Position numbers and translations under genes: made by a program. A DNA stretch of 64,000 nt from Halovivax gelatinilyticus (lineage in GTDB: Archaea; Halobacteriota; Halobacteria; Halobacteriales; Natrialbaceae): assembly GCF_024300625.1 (NCBI RefSeq), contig NZ_CP101322.1, forward strand, positions 1,377,992 through 1,441,991, written 5' to 3'. A model generated the notes under the pieces. The model made no database searches. It worked only from the letters and a program-made list of their open reading frames with translations, and had not been told where the DNA came from. Below are positions 9,189 to 18,692 of this stretch, one piece after another (position 1 is the stretch's first letter; each line of letters starts with the position of its first letter).

Positions 9189-10298
9189 ATGAACGCCGAC
9201 ACCATCCTCACGGTCGAGAATTTGAAGACGCAGTTCTACACCGAACAGGGCGTCGTCCGGGCCGTCGACGGCATCTCCTTCGACGTCCGGGCGGGCGAGA
9301 TCGTCGGCATCGTCGGCGAGAGCGGGGCGGGAAAGAGCGTGGCCACCAACAGCATCATCCGGCTAATCGAGTCGCCGGGCGAGATCGTCGACGGCGAGAT
9401 CACCTACATGGGCGAGACGACGATCGTCGGCTTCGAAGAACGGAGCGACGGAACACTCGTTCCCCGCGACGAGATGCTCTCTAACGAGGCCATGCGCCGG
9501 GATATTCGCGGCAACGAGATCGCCATCATCTTCCAGGATCCGATGGAGTCGCTGAATCCGGTCTACACCATCGGCGGCCAGCTCCGCGAGTTCATCGAGC
9601 TCAACCGCGAACTGGACGGCATCGATCCGAAGACCGAAGCGATCCGAATGCTCCGGGAGGTCGGCATTCCCGAGCCGGAGGCGCGCTACGACGATTACCC
9701 CCACGAGTTCTCGGGCGGGATGCGCCAGCGCGTCCTGATCGCGATGGCGCTCGCCTGCCGTCCGAACCTCATCATCGCCGACGAGCCGACGACGGCCCTG
9801 GACGTCACCGTCGAGGGTCAGATCCTCGATCTGGTGGCGGATCTCCAGGAGCAGTACGGGACGAGCTTCATCTGGGTGACCCACGACATGGGCGTCGTCG
9901 CCGAGATCGCAGACCGGGTCAACGTGATGTACCTCGGGAAGATCGTCGAACAGGGCGAGGTCGACGACATCTTCCACGAGACGAGTCACCCGTACACGAA
10001 GGCGCTGCTCGATTCGATCCCGCGTCCCGACCGGACCGTCGACGCGCTCGATCCGATCGTCGGCTCTATCCCGAGCCCGATCGATCCGCCGCCGGCCTGT
10101 CGGTTTCACACGCGGTGTCCCGACGCGCGGCGAGCGTGCACCAGGATCGAGCCGACGTACGTCGAGATCGACCAGGCCACGGACCACCGGACCGCGTGCA
10201 TCAAGTACGACGACGTCGGCTACTGGGAGAGCACGCCGCTCGAACACGCGAAAGAACAGGAGACCTCCTACGTCGAACGGCCGGGTGGTGACGGATGA
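9189..10298 (+). CDS. dppD: Peptide ABC transporter ATPase DppD-type (copy 1)
   Basis: A 369-residue ATP-binding subunit. Walker A is GESGAGKS (residues 43-50), the Q-loop is [10 protein letters not shown], the signature is FSGGMRQR (174-181) and Walker B is LIIADEP (194-200). The C-terminal oligopeptide/dipeptide domain has [14 protein letters not shown] and a later TACIKYD, the four-cysteine pattern that in characterised relatives can hold an Fe-S cluster. A roughly 20-residue insertion between Walker A and the Q-loop ([19 protein letters not shown]) is shared with the second copy. Its end overlaps the DppF start by 4 nt, implying translational coupling. Confidence 0.95.
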   Translation: MNADTILTVENLKTQFYTEQGVVRAVDGISFDVRAGEIVGIVGESGAGKSVATNSIIRLIESPGEIVDGEITYMGETTIVGFEERSDGTLVPRDEMLSNEAMRRDIRGNEIAIIFQDPMESLNPVYTIGGQLREFIELNRELDGIDPKTEAIRMLREVGIPEPEARYDDYPHEFSGGMRQRVLIAMALACRPNLIIADEPTTALDVTVEGQILDLVADLQEQYGTSFIWVTHDMGVVAEIADRVNVMYLGKIVEQGEVDDIFHETSHPYTKALLDSIPRPDRTVDALDPIVGSIPSPIDPPPACRFHTRCPDARRACTRIEPTYVEIDQATDHRTACIKYDDVGYWESTPLEHAKEQETSYVERPGGDG

Positions 10299-11626
10299 GC
10301 GACGTCGTCGACCCGATCATCGAAGTGCGAAACCTCTCGAAGTACTTCTCGGCCCAGAGCGGCTACGTCGCTAGCGTCCTCGGCTCGCCGGACGTCCAGG
10401 CGGTCGACGAGGTGACCCTGGATATCCGCCGGGGCGAAACCCTGGCGCTCGTCGGCGAGAGCGGTTGTGGAAAGAGCACGCTCGCACGAACGATCCTGCA
10501 ACTCGATCGACCGACCGCTGGAACCGTCAGGTTCGACGGCGCGGACCTCACGGCGATGAGCGATCGGGAGCTCAGACCGCTCCGACGGAACATGCAGATG
10601 ATCTTTCAGGACCCGCACTCGTCGCTGAATCCGCGGATGAAAGTCGGCCAGATCATCGAAGAGCCGATGCTGGCCCACGATCTGTACGACGGCGACGAGC
10701 GCACCCGGCGGGCCAAGGAGTTGCTCGAGAAAGTCGGCCTCGACGCCGACCACTACTACCGGCACCCACACGAGTTCTCGGGCGGCCAACGACAGCGGAT
10801 CAATCTCGCGCGCGCGTTCAGTACCGATCCCGACGTCATCATGTGCGACGAGCCGACGTCCGCGCTAGACGTCTCCGTGCAGGCGCAGGTGCTGAACGTG
10901 ATGGACGAACTCCAGGACGAGTTCGACGTGACCTACCTGTTCATCTCTCACGATCTGAGCGTCGTCAGGTACATCGCCGACCGCGTCGCCGTGATGTACC
11001 TCGGTCACATCGTCGAACTGGCCGAGAAGGAAGAACTCTTCGAGAATCCACGGCACCCGTACACGCGCGCCCTGCTCGACGCGATACCCGTTCCGGATCC
11101 GCGAGAGCGAGACGCCAGAGCGTCGCTCGAAGGCGACGTCCCCAGCCCGATCGATCCGCCGACGGGCTGTCGGTTTCACACGCGGTGTCCTCGCCTCATC
11201 CAGCCCGGCACCCACGACGTCGAGTCCGCGGAACTGTCGGCGGCGGCTCGTGAGGCGGTGCTTCCCGCGTACGATATGCCAGACGAGATCTGGGACGACG
11301 TGCGGACGTTTACGCGTGCGGTGAAACGGCGATCGTTCGGGCTGGAAGAGATCGAAGCGTCGGAGGCTGCCGTCACGGACTTCGTCGAGGCGGAGTTCTT
11401 CCCCGACGGCCGGCCGAGCGGGCCAGCTAACGGCGTAATTCAAGAGGTGATCCGGTTACTCGCCGACGGTGCGTGGGACGAAGCGAGACCTCTCGTTCGG
11501 ACGACGTTCGAGGCGACGAGCGTCTGTGCGACACGACGGCCCGCCTACGAACTCGAAAGCGAGATCGGATCGGACCGGCACTTCGCTGCCTGCCACCTCC
11601 ACGCAGAGTCCGGTCGAAGCGAGTGA
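10295..11626 (+). CDS. dppF: Peptide ABC transporter ATPase DppF-type with long C-terminal insertion (copy 1)
   Basis: A 443-residue second ATPase. Walker A is GESGCGKS (54-61), followed by [17 protein letters not shown], the signature FSGGQRQR and Walker [13 protein letters not shown]. Usual DppF proteins have about 325-350 residues. Here the cysteine-rich tail is split: CRFHTRC lies near residue 291, and the matching SVCATRRP...FAACHLH resumes near residues 409-434. The inserted 108 or so residues (roughly 300-408) are acidic and predicted mostly helical. The second-copy DppF has the same arrangement. The gene ends 42 bp from a convergent gene. Confidence 0.93.
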   Translation: MSDVVDPIIEVRNLSKYFSAQSGYVASVLGSPDVQAVDEVTLDIRRGETLALVGESGCGKSTLARTILQLDRPTAGTVRFDGADLTAMSDRELRPLRRNMQMIFQDPHSSLNPRMKVGQIIEEPMLAHDLYDGDERTRRAKELLEKVGLDADHYYRHPHEFSGGQRQRINLARAFSTDPDVIMCDEPTSALDVSVQAQVLNVMDELQDEFDVTYLFISHDLSVVRYIADRVAVMYLGHIVELAEKEELFENPRHPYTRALLDAIPVPDPRERDARASLEGDVPSPIDPPTGCRFHTRCPRLIQPGTHDVESAELSAAAREAVLPAYDMPDEIWDDVRTFTRAVKRRSFGLEEIEASEAAVTDFVEAEFFPDGRPSGPANGVIQEVIRLLADGAWDEARPLVRTTFEATSVCATRRPAYELESEIGSDRHFAACHLHAESGRSE

Positions 11627-11650
11627 ACGGACGGTCCATCGTCTCGGTGA

Positions 11651-11696
11651 AGTCGTATCGTCGTCCGGTCAGTGCAGTCGTATCGTCGTCCGGTCA
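11651..11696. repeat. Direct repeat of 21 bp at the convergent 3' ends
   Basis: Two identical copies of a 21-bp unit beginning agtcgtatcg occur at 11651-11671 and 11676-11696, with a 25-bp period. The right copy overlaps the last codons of the minus-strand gene (DRTTIRL), and the left copy lies beyond its stop. The array fills most of the space between the dppF stop and the convergent gene. Confidence 0.85.
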
Positions 11697-12172
11697 CTAA
11701 CCGAATCTCCCGCCGTCGCGAGATAGGCCGCGATTTCGTACTCGCCGGGATCGGCCTCGATCCAACGCGTCGGCGAACCGGTTCGCTTGAATCGACCGTC
11801 CCAGGTTCGGACGATCCGACGCGTTTCGAAGCCACGGAACTCGACGCTGTCACGGTGGGCCGACAACCGACGGGGCTCGTCGCTCGCCTCAAGATACCCG
11901 TCGACGGTCCAGCCCCAGAGTCGCCCCCCTTCGGTCGCGACGGTGATCGGAACCGGGAGACGGTTCGTGAACGCGATCGTGAATTCGACCGGTTCGCCGA
12001 CCGCGTAGGTGGATCGATCCGTCGTCACCGACACAGAGACGGCGACTCTGGCAACCCGCTGTGGAACGAGGGATGCGATACGTCGTCCGAACACCCGCTG
12101 TCGTGACTCGTCCAGTTCTCTCGGTGCCGATTTACCGCGGTTCGGACGCGACCGTGGACCCGATTTCATAGT
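11669..12172 (-). CDS. BsuPI-like beta-sandwich protein of unknown function (copy 1)
   Basis: A 167-residue protein convergent with dppF copy 1. The start is taken as the ATG at 12172 (MKSGPRSRP) because a minus-strand TATA (ctttatac, 12215-12222) is too close to the ATG at 12205. The body (about residues 45-165) is a predicted beta-sandwich: VSVTTDRSTYAVGEPVEF, TNRLPVPITV, LWGWTVDG, RRIVRTWDGRF, then DPGEYEIAAYLAT. This order (Y-x-x-GEPV, TN, W-WxxDG, TWDG, PGxYxxxAxL) resembles the BsuPI intracellular proteinase inhibitor fold. No export signal is seen, so it should be cytoplasmic. A clear paralogue sits in the same place beside the second transporter operon (18693-19184). The function is not established. 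Confidence 0.8.
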   Translation of the reverse strand, partial: TMKSGPRSRPNRGKSAPRELDESRQRVFGRRIASLVPQRVARVAVSVSVTTDRSTYAVGEPVEFTIAFTNRLPVPITVATEGGRLWGWTVDGYLEASDEPRRLSAHRDSVEFRGFETRRIVRTWDGRFKRTGSPTRWIEADPGEYEIAAYLATAGDSVSDRTTIRLH

Positions 12173-12497
12173 GACGTCGGTGGCGGAAGGTACCACGACG
12201 TTCACCGCTCACCAGTATAAAGGGCCGATACTCGCCCACAGTTTTCCCGTAATATAACGCGGGTTCGACGATGATGCTACCCAACACGGATAAAGAGATA
12301 CATAAAAGGAAGATGTTGCCTCGATGTGTCCGTCGAGGGCAGTAGCCACACACAGACCATAATTCTCTATTTTTGTTCAGTATTTTTTATTGAACGCCCG
12401 TTGAAGGTGCAGTATCGAGTAGTCCGTAAATAACGTTGCGGCAGACAGTGACACAGATCGATAGGTATAATACCCATGGTGAGAGCAGATTGGTAGT
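12173..12497. promoter_or_regulatory. Divergent intergenic region with two promoters
   Basis: This stretch holds no credible gene. It contains a minus-strand TATA (12215-12222) for the BsuPI-like gene, and a plus-strand TATA with ggtataatacc at 12464-12474, 24 nt before the ATG at 12498, which predicts a leaderless transcript for the second peptide receptor. An AT-rich block around 12360-12395 (including attttttatt) is of unknown role. Confidence 0.65.
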
Positions 12498-14078
12498 ATG
12501 GCACACGATATGCCGCAACTCACACGGCGACACGTGCTTGGCTCGGGTGCTGCAATTTCCGCCGCAGCGATCGCAGGGTGTTTCGGTGGCGACGATGACG
12601 ACGATAGTTTCATCCACATCACCCAGTCACAGGAACGTGACGAGGACTTCGATCCCGTCATTGCGAACGACGCCTACAGCGCGCAGGTGTACCAGCTCGT
12701 CTACGACGGACTCTACGAGTTCGGCGAAGGACTCGAGCTCGAACCGAACGTCGCGACGGACTTTCCGGACGTCGAAAACGACGGAACCCGATACCTCTTC
12801 GAGATTCACGAGGGGATCGAGTTCCACAACGGCGACGAACTGACGGCGTCGGACGTCGCCCACTCGTTTACGGCCCCGGTCGAAGAGGACACGGAGAACG
12901 CCTCCAGCTACAACATGATCGAGGACATCGAGATCATCGACGACCACCAGCTTCAGGTCGACCTCTTCGATCCGTACGGTCCGTTCGAACTCCAGACGAT
13001 GGCGGTCACGATCGTCAACGAAGACGTCAGAACGGACGACCCCGAGGACTACAACACGAATCCAGTCGGCTCCGGTCCGTACACGTGGGGCGACTGGTCG
13101 GCGAACGAGTTCGCCGAGGTCGAACTCTGGGACGACTACTGGGACGACGACCTCGAGTTGAACATCGATACGGTCCGGTTCGAAGCCCACGCCGACGAGG
13201 CCGGCCGCATCTCCGACATCGACGCCGGCAACACGGACGTCGCCATGGACATTCCGAACGCCGACTGGGAGGACTTAGACGCCAACGACGACGTCACCGT
13301 CACCGGCGCCGAGAGTCCGACGTACATGTACATGGCCTTCAACTGTAACGAGGGGCCGACGACGAACCCTGAGGTTCGTCGGGCGATCTGTCACGCGTTC
13401 TCGATGCAGGACTTCATCGAAACGCACGCCGAACACGTCGCGTCGCCGATGTACAGTCCGGTCCCGCCGGTCGTCAACGAGGTCTGGGGCTTCCCGGAAG
13501 ACGAGTACCGGGACATGCTCCCCGAGTACGATCCGGACGAGGCCGAAGCGCTTCTCGACGAGCACGCCCCCGACGACTTCGAACCGACGATCATCGCGCC
13601 GGAAGGGCTCAGAGCCCAGCTCGCCGAACGGATCGCGACCCGTCTCGACGAGATCGGTTACGGCGCGGACGCCCAGATCCTCTCGTTCGACGCGCTGGTC
13701 GACACCTACGTCACCGGCGAATACGAAGACTACGCGATGTACTTCCTGGGATGGACCGGCGGTCCCGACCCGGACTACTACCTCTACCCGCTCTTCCACG
13801 AGAGCCAGGAGGAAGTAAACCAGGGCCACTTCTACGAGGGAAGTGACGGCTTCCACGACGCGATCGCGGAAGGTCGCGAGACCGCAGACCAGGACGAGCG
13901 CTACGACATCTACGAACCGGTGATCCGAGAGATTGTCGAGGAACTCCCGGCGCTGCCGGCGTTCACGCAGGACAACACGATGGCGATCGGCCAGTACGTC
14001 GACGGCCTCGAAGCGCACCCGAACGTGGCGTCGAACCCCAACCTGGCGTCCAAACACTACGACGTCTCGGTGGAATAA
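12498..14078 (+). CDS. dppA: Peptide ABC transporter substrate-binding lipoprotein (copy 2)
   Basis: A 526-residue SBP family 5 receptor, a clear paralogue of the protein at 5449. The signal has both a twin-arginine motif (LTRRHVLGSG, Arg10-Arg11) and a lipobox IAGC with Cys28, predicting a Tat-exported lipoprotein anchored outside the cell. A run of aspartates (GGDDDDDSF) follows as a tether. Shared core motifs are YDGLYEFG, GIEFHNGDELTASDVAHSFTAPV, NPVGSGPYTW, FNCNEGPTT and FLGWTGGPDPDYYLYPLFH. It is the first gene of the second five-gene operon and probably delivers peptides to the permeases downstream. Confidence 0.94.
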   Translation: MAHDMPQLTRRHVLGSGAAISAAAIAGCFGGDDDDDSFIHITQSQERDEDFDPVIANDAYSAQVYQLVYDGLYEFGEGLELEPNVATDFPDVENDGTRYLFEIHEGIEFHNGDELTASDVAHSFTAPVEEDTENASSYNMIEDIEIIDDHQLQVDLFDPYGPFELQTMAVTIVNEDVRTDDPEDYNTNPVGSGPYTWGDWSANEFAEVELWDDYWDDDLELNIDTVRFEAHADEAGRISDIDAGNTDVAMDIPNADWEDLDANDDVTVTGAESPTYMYMAFNCNEGPTTNPEVRRAICHAFSMQDFIETHAEHVASPMYSPVPPVVNEVWGFPEDEYRDMLPEYDPDEAEALLDEHAPDDFEPTIIAPEGLRAQLAERIATRLDEIGYGADAQILSFDALVDTYVTGEYEDYAMYFLGWTGGPDPDYYLYPLFHESQEEVNQGHFYEGSDGFHDAIAEGRETADQDERYDIYEPVIREIVEELPALPAFTQDNTMAIGQYVDGLEAHPNVASNPNLASKHYDVSVE

Positions 14079-14138
14079 CGCACCGATCCGTCGGTCGCCG
14101 GGGTTCGTCGGAATGTAGCCGGCCACGAGAGGAGAATA

Positions 14139-14152
14139 GCAATATAATAATA
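14139..14152 (+). promoter_or_regulatory. Internal promoter candidate before dppB copy 2
   Basis: An AT-rich element (gcaatataataata) lies 14-27 nt upstream of the dppB ATG at 14166, in the 87-bp gap after the receptor gene. It resembles a haloarchaeal TATA box and may give the membrane and ATPase genes extra transcription independent of the receptor. Copy 1 has no comparable element in its 117-bp gap. Confidence 0.45.
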
Positions 14153-14165
14153 CTACCGCCAAACT

Positions 14166-15167
14166 ATGGGACTACTCAAGTACACGATTTTTCGGTTCCT
14201 CCAGTCGATACCTGTCCTTCTCGGTATCTCCGTGATCGTATTCGCACTCGCGAATCTGGGGCCGGGGGATCCGGTTCGAATGATGTTACACGGACAGGAG
14301 TACGACCAGGAGATGGTCGAAGCGATCGAGGCGCGGTACGGACTCGACCGACCGGTTCACGAACGGTATCTGACCTACATGGCCGGCATCTTCCAGGGCG
14401 ACCTGGGAGAGAGCATCCACCGAAACCGGACGGTGCTCGGCCTCATGGGCGACCGGATCGCACCGACGCTGCTTCTGGTTCTGTCCGCGTACGCGTTCGC
14501 ACTCGCGACGTCGATTCCGCTCGGAATCCTGGCCGCAAAGCGACGAAACAAGCCCGAAGACCACGTCTCACGGATCATCGCGCTGATCGGCGTGAGCACG
14601 CCGTCGTTCTGGATCGGGATCATGTTGATCCTGCTCTTTGCCGTGACGCTCGGCTGGTTGCCTTCGAGCGGGCTCGTCTACCCGTGGCGCACCCCGGCAG
14701 ATTACCGCGGAATCGGTAGTTATCCGGAGCTGTACTACGAGACGATTCGCCACCTGCTGTTGCCGATGATCGCCCTCGGGACGCTCCAGATGGCGACGCT
14801 GATGCGCGTCGAACGGACCCAGATGATCGACTCGCTCCAGAAGGATTACGTCAAGCTCGCCCGCGCGTACGGCATCTCGGAACGAACGATCCTGCGCAAA
14901 CACGCGTTCCAGGTCGCCCAGCTTCCGGTGATCACGATCGTCGGTCTGAACCTCTCGACGGCGATCGGCGGGGCCGTCCTCACCGAGTACGTCTTCAACA
15001 TAAACGGGATGGGGCGGCTGTTCATCGAATCGATCGACCAGAACGATTACCAGGTCACCATGGGAATCACGATGTTGCTCGCGACGCTGTTCGTCATCGG
15101 CGTCATCATCACCGACATCGCGTACGCGTACGTCGATCCGCGAGTGACCTACGGGGAGAGTGAGTGA
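14166..15167 (+). CDS. dppB: Peptide ABC transporter permease DppB-type (copy 2)
   Basis: A 333-residue permease closely matching the copy-1 DppB throughout, for example IIALIGVSTPSFWIGIMLIL and TIVGLNLSTAIGGAVL, with the EAA loop VKLARAYGISERTILRKH. It has six hydrophobic segments and ends AYVDPRVTYGESE. Its stop overlaps the possible GTG start of dppC. It should pair with the DppC that follows, although swapping with copy-1 subunits cannot be excluded given their similarity. Confidence 0.95.
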   Translation: MGLLKYTIFRFLQSIPVLLGISVIVFALANLGPGDPVRMMLHGQEYDQEMVEAIEARYGLDRPVHERYLTYMAGIFQGDLGESIHRNRTVLGLMGDRIAPTLLLVLSAYAFALATSIPLGILAAKRRNKPEDHVSRIIALIGVSTPSFWIGIMLILLFAVTLGWLPSSGLVYPWRTPADYRGIGSYPELYYETIRHLLLPMIALGTLQMATLMRVERTQMIDSLQKDYVKLARAYGISERTILRKHAFQVAQLPVITIVGLNLSTAIGGAVLTEYVFNINGMGRLFIESIDQNDYQVTMGITMLLATLFVIGVIITDIAYAYVDPRVTYGESE

Positions 15168-15169
15168 CG

Positions 15170-16165
15170 ATGGCTATCGGAGAATCTCAACTCGATCAAG
15201 ACGGCTCGCAGGGTGGCGACGGCGTCGACGCGAAGGTCGGCTGGCGCTACACGCTCCGAAAGATCAAGCGCGATACGACGGCACGCTGGGGGCTGTACGT
15301 CGTCGGATTCGTCATGCTCGTCGCCGCGTACGCGACGGTCGACACGCACCTCTCGCGGTTTACGTTCGGGATGGCGTCCGATTACGCCGTCGCGAACGCC
15401 GTCCCGTTCCTGGACCATCCGACCCACATTCCGGAGCCGGGCGAAGGAGAATCGCACGTCCCGCCCGCGTTCTTAGCGGAGGGGACCTGGTCACACCCGC
15501 TCGGGACGGACCCGGACGGGCGAGATTACCTGACGAGGATCATTTACGGCACCCGCGTCTCCGTTAGCGTCGGCATCGGCGCGACCGGGTTCGCCCTGTT
15601 CTTCGGGACGATCGTCGGTGCCGTTTCGGGCTACTACGGCGGCTGGGTCGACGACACGCTCATGCGCGCCGTCGAGATCCTCTACGCGATCCCGCCGCTG
15701 ATCCTCATCATCGTCATCACGGTGTTCGTCGGCGATACGAGCCTTCACTGGATCGTCATCGGCGTCGGCGTCGCCTTTATTCCGGTCTTCGCTCGGATCA
15801 TACGCAGCCAGGTGCTTTCCGTCAGGGAGATGGATTACATCGAGGCGGCCCGGGCGGCCGGGGTGAGAGACCGACACATCATCTTCAAACACATCGTCCC
15901 GAACAGCTTCGCGCCGTTGCTGGTGTACGCGACGTTACAGATCGGCGTGACGATCCTCATCGTCGCCGGCCTCTCGTTCCTGGGCTACGGCGTCCAGCCG
16001 CCGACGCCCGACTGGGGACAGATGCTCAACATCTCACACGGCTACATGCACTCGAACATCTGGCTGTCGATCTGGCCGGGCGTCGCGATCATGATCACGA
16101 TTATGGGCTTCAACCTCTTCGGCGACGGGCTGCAAGATGCCTTGGACCCCCGCATTGACAACTAA
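15170..16165 (+). CDS. dppC: Peptide ABC transporter permease DppC-type (copy 2)
   Basis: A 331-residue partner permease. The ATG at 15170 (MAIGESQLDQ) is preferred, although a GTG six bases earlier (15164) overlaps the dppB stop and would give two more residues. Features match copy 1: HPLGTDPDGRDYLTRIIYGTRVS, EAA loop IEAARAAGVRDRHIIFKH, GYGVQPPTPDWGQML and the terminal GDGLQDALDPRIDN. Most differences from copy 1 lie in the extracytoplasmic loop around residues 60-100. Confidence 0.95.
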   Translation: MAIGESQLDQDGSQGGDGVDAKVGWRYTLRKIKRDTTARWGLYVVGFVMLVAAYATVDTHLSRFTFGMASDYAVANAVPFLDHPTHIPEPGEGESHVPPAFLAEGTWSHPLGTDPDGRDYLTRIIYGTRVSVSVGIGATGFALFFGTIVGAVSGYYGGWVDDTLMRAVEILYAIPPLILIIVITVFVGDTSLHWIVIGVGVAFIPVFARIIRSQVLSVREMDYIEAARAAGVRDRHIIFKHIVPNSFAPLLVYATLQIGVTILIVAGLSFLGYGVQPPTPDWGQMLNISHGYMHSNIWLSIWPGVAIMITIMGFNLFGDGLQDALDPRIDN

Positions 16166-16167
16166 CA

Positions 16168-17304
16168 ATGAGTACCGAACCACTCCTACGCGTCAGGAAT
16201 CTCAAGACACAGTTTTTCACCGAATCGAACACCGTCCGCGCCGTCGACGGCATTTCCTTCGACGTCTACGAGGGAGAGATCGTCGGCATCGTCGGCGAGA
16301 GCGGCGCGGGAAAGAGCGTCGCGTCGATGAGCCTCATGCGCCTCATCGAGAGCCCCGGCGAGATCGTCTCGGGTGAGATCACCTACAGAGGCGAGACGAT
16401 TTTCGCCGTCGAGGAGCGGTCCGACGGCGAACTCGTCGAACGTGAGGATATGCTCACGAACGAGGAGATGCGCGATGGGATTCGCGGAAACGAGATCGCC
16501 GTCATCTTCCAGGACCCGATGGAATCGCTCAATCCAGTCTTCAAAGTGGGCGCACAACTTCGTGAGTTCATCGAAGTGAACCGAGACCTCCCGAAGGCCG
16601 AGGCGAAGGCGGAAGCCATCGATATGCTCCGCGAGGTCGGCATTCCCGAACCGGAAACCCGCTACGACGAGTATCCACACCAGTTCTCGGGCGGGATGCG
16701 CCAGCGCGTACTGATCGCGATGGCGCTCGCCTGCCAGCCGAACCTCATCATCGCCGACGAGCCGACGACGGCCCTGGACGTCACCGTCGAGGGCCAGATC
16801 CTAGACCTCGTCGCCGACTTACAGGAGAAATACGACACGAGTTTCATCTGGGTGACCCACGACATGGGCGTCGTCGCCGAGATCTGCGACCGGGTCAACG
16901 TGATGTACTTGGGGGAGATCGTCGAACAGGCGCCGGTCGACGAACTGTTCTACGAGACGAGCCACCCGTACACGAAGGCGCTGCTCGACTCGATGCCGCG
17001 CCCAGACCGGACGGTCGAGGAGTTGAACCCGATCACCGGCATCATGCCCGAAGCGATCAATCCACCGTCCGGCTGTCGGTTTCATCCGCGGTGTCCGGAC
17101 GCCAGAGAGATCTGCCAGCGCGTCCACCCCGAACCGAAGGCGATCGAGCGTCAGGGTGAGTATCCTCACCGAACCGCCTGCGTACAGTACGAGCCGTTCG
17201 ACGTCGGCTACGACGGGAGCGCACCGCTTTCGACCGAGGCGACGGCGAAGGCGCGTGCGGAGCGTTCACCCACCGCCTCGATCGACTCCGGAGGTGACCA
17301 ATGA
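16168..17304 (+). CDS. dppD: Peptide ABC transporter ATPase DppD-type (copy 2)
   Basis: A 378-residue ATPase starting two bases after the dppC stop. It has Walker [10 protein letters not shown]-loop [10 protein letters not shown], signature FSGGMRQR and Walker [13 protein letters not shown]. The C-terminal domain contains [14 protein letters not shown] and a later TACVQYE. The same charged insertion as in copy 1 precedes the Q-loop ([20 protein letters not shown]). A short acidic and serine-rich tail (about residues 350-378) is specific to this copy. It overlaps the next gene by 4 nt. Confidence 0.95.
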   Translation: MSTEPLLRVRNLKTQFFTESNTVRAVDGISFDVYEGEIVGIVGESGAGKSVASMSLMRLIESPGEIVSGEITYRGETIFAVEERSDGELVEREDMLTNEEMRDGIRGNEIAVIFQDPMESLNPVFKVGAQLREFIEVNRDLPKAEAKAEAIDMLREVGIPEPETRYDEYPHQFSGGMRQRVLIAMALACQPNLIIADEPTTALDVTVEGQILDLVADLQEKYDTSFIWVTHDMGVVAEICDRVNVMYLGEIVEQAPVDELFYETSHPYTKALLDSMPRPDRTVEELNPITGIMPEAINPPSGCRFHPRCPDAREICQRVHPEPKAIERQGEYPHRTACVQYEPFDVGYDGSAPLSTEATAKARAERSPTASIDSGGDQ

Positions 17305-18644
17305 GTAGCGATCGCCAGCGCGTCGAATCCGACCGATCGGCCGGCTCGGACGCCTCCGGCGAGCCGCTGTTGAAGGTCGAGGGGCTGAAAAAGTACTTTT
17401 CGTCCGATACCGGCATGTTCGACGGCCTGACGCTCGATTCGGGCTCGTTCCCGCCGGTCTCGTTCGAGCGCGAGACGGTCAAAGCCGTCGACGACGTCTC
17501 GTTCGAGATTCGCGAGGGAGAGACGCTCGGACTGGTCGGCGAGTCGGGCTGTGGAAAGAGTACGCTCGGACGGACGATCCTCAGACTCGTCGAGGCGACC
17601 GAGGGGAGCATCTACTTCAAAGGCCGGGATCTCGCGCAACTGTCGGGCTCTGACTTACGAGAGATGCGCTCGGAGATCCAGATGATCTTTCAGGATCCGC
17701 AGGCGTCGCTCAATCCGCGGATGAAGGTCGGTCAGATCGTCGAAGAGCCGATGAAAGCCCACGGAATGCTAGACGACGAGGGGCGAGAAGATCGGGCGAA
17801 GATGCTCTTAGAGAAGGTCGGCCTCGATCCGCACCACTACAATCGTCACCCGCACGCGTTCTCCGGCGGCCAGCGCCAGCGGATCAACCTCGCGCGGGCG
17901 CTGTCGGTCAACCCGGACTTCATCGTCTGTGACGAACCGGTCGCCTCGCTCGACGTCTCGATCCAGGCGCAGGTGTTAAACACGATGGAGTCGCTCCAGG
18001 AGGAGTTCGGGCTCACGTACCTCTTCATCGCCCACGATCTGTCCGTGATTCGGTACATCTCCGATCGGGTCGCCGTCATGTACCTCGGTAACATCGTCGA
18101 ACTCGCGGAGAAAGAAGAACTCTACGAGAACCCGAGCCACCCCTACACCAGGGCGCTGCTCGATGCGATTCCCGTGCCCGATCCGCGCGGGCGCGAGACG
18201 CGCGGCGTCTTGGACGGCGAGGTTCCGAGCCCGATCGATCCGCCGTCGGGCTGTCGCTTCCGAACGCGGTGTCCGAAGCTCATCGCACCGGCAGAGTACG
18301 GTCTGACGGACGCAGAGTGGACCGAAGTGAGGCGGTTCATGCGCGCCGTCGATCGGCGAACCATCGAACCGGCACCGGCGAACGAGCTAACCGCTCAGTT
18401 CTTCGAAACGGGGCCGCCCGACGGCGAGGCCGGCGAGATCGTCTCCGAGGCGCTCTCTCAGATCGCGAGCGACGAGGCGGACGACGCCGACGGCTATCGC
18501 GACGAAGACTGGGACGAAGCCGCCACCTACCTCGTCGAGTCGTTCGCCGAGCAGAGCATCTGCGCGACAGAGCACCCGGATTACGAGATCGAACCGGAGT
18601 ACGGAAGCGGAGTTCACCTGGCCGCCTGTCACCTCCATCGGTGA
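17301..18644 (+). CDS. dppF: Peptide ABC transporter ATPase DppF-type with long C-terminal insertion (copy 2)
   Basis: A 447-residue ATPase with Walker A GESGCGKS, signature FSGGQRQR and Walker [13 protein letters not shown]. Between strands 1 and 2 it carries an extra segment ([16 protein letters not shown], about residues 38-53) that copy 1 lacks or has in shorter form. Like copy 1, the cysteine-rich tail is interrupted: CRFRTRC lies near residue 317, and SICATEHP...LAACHLHR resumes near residues 418-447, with about 95 acidic residues between. The insert starts similarly in both copies ([21 protein letters not shown] against [14 protein letters not shown]...). It ends 48 bp from the convergent paralogue gene. 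Confidence 0.93.
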   Translation: MSSDRQRVESDRSAGSDASGEPLLKVEGLKKYFSSDTGMFDGLTLDSGSFPPVSFERETVKAVDDVSFEIREGETLGLVGESGCGKSTLGRTILRLVEATEGSIYFKGRDLAQLSGSDLREMRSEIQMIFQDPQASLNPRMKVGQIVEEPMKAHGMLDDEGREDRAKMLLEKVGLDPHHYNRHPHAFSGGQRQRINLARALSVNPDFIVCDEPVASLDVSIQAQVLNTMESLQEEFGLTYLFIAHDLSVIRYISDRVAVMYLGNIVELAEKEELYENPSHPYTRALLDAIPVPDPRGRETRGVLDGEVPSPIDPPSGCRFRTRCPKLIAPAEYGLTDAEWTEVRRFMRAVDRRTIEPAPANELTAQFFETGPPDGEAGEIVSEALSQIASDEADDADGYRDEDWDEAATYLVESFAEQSICATEHPDYEIEPEYGSGVHLAACHLHR

Positions 18645-18692
18645 GGACACCCTGTCGAACGCCGCGGCGGATCTGATTGGAGAGCGAATACG

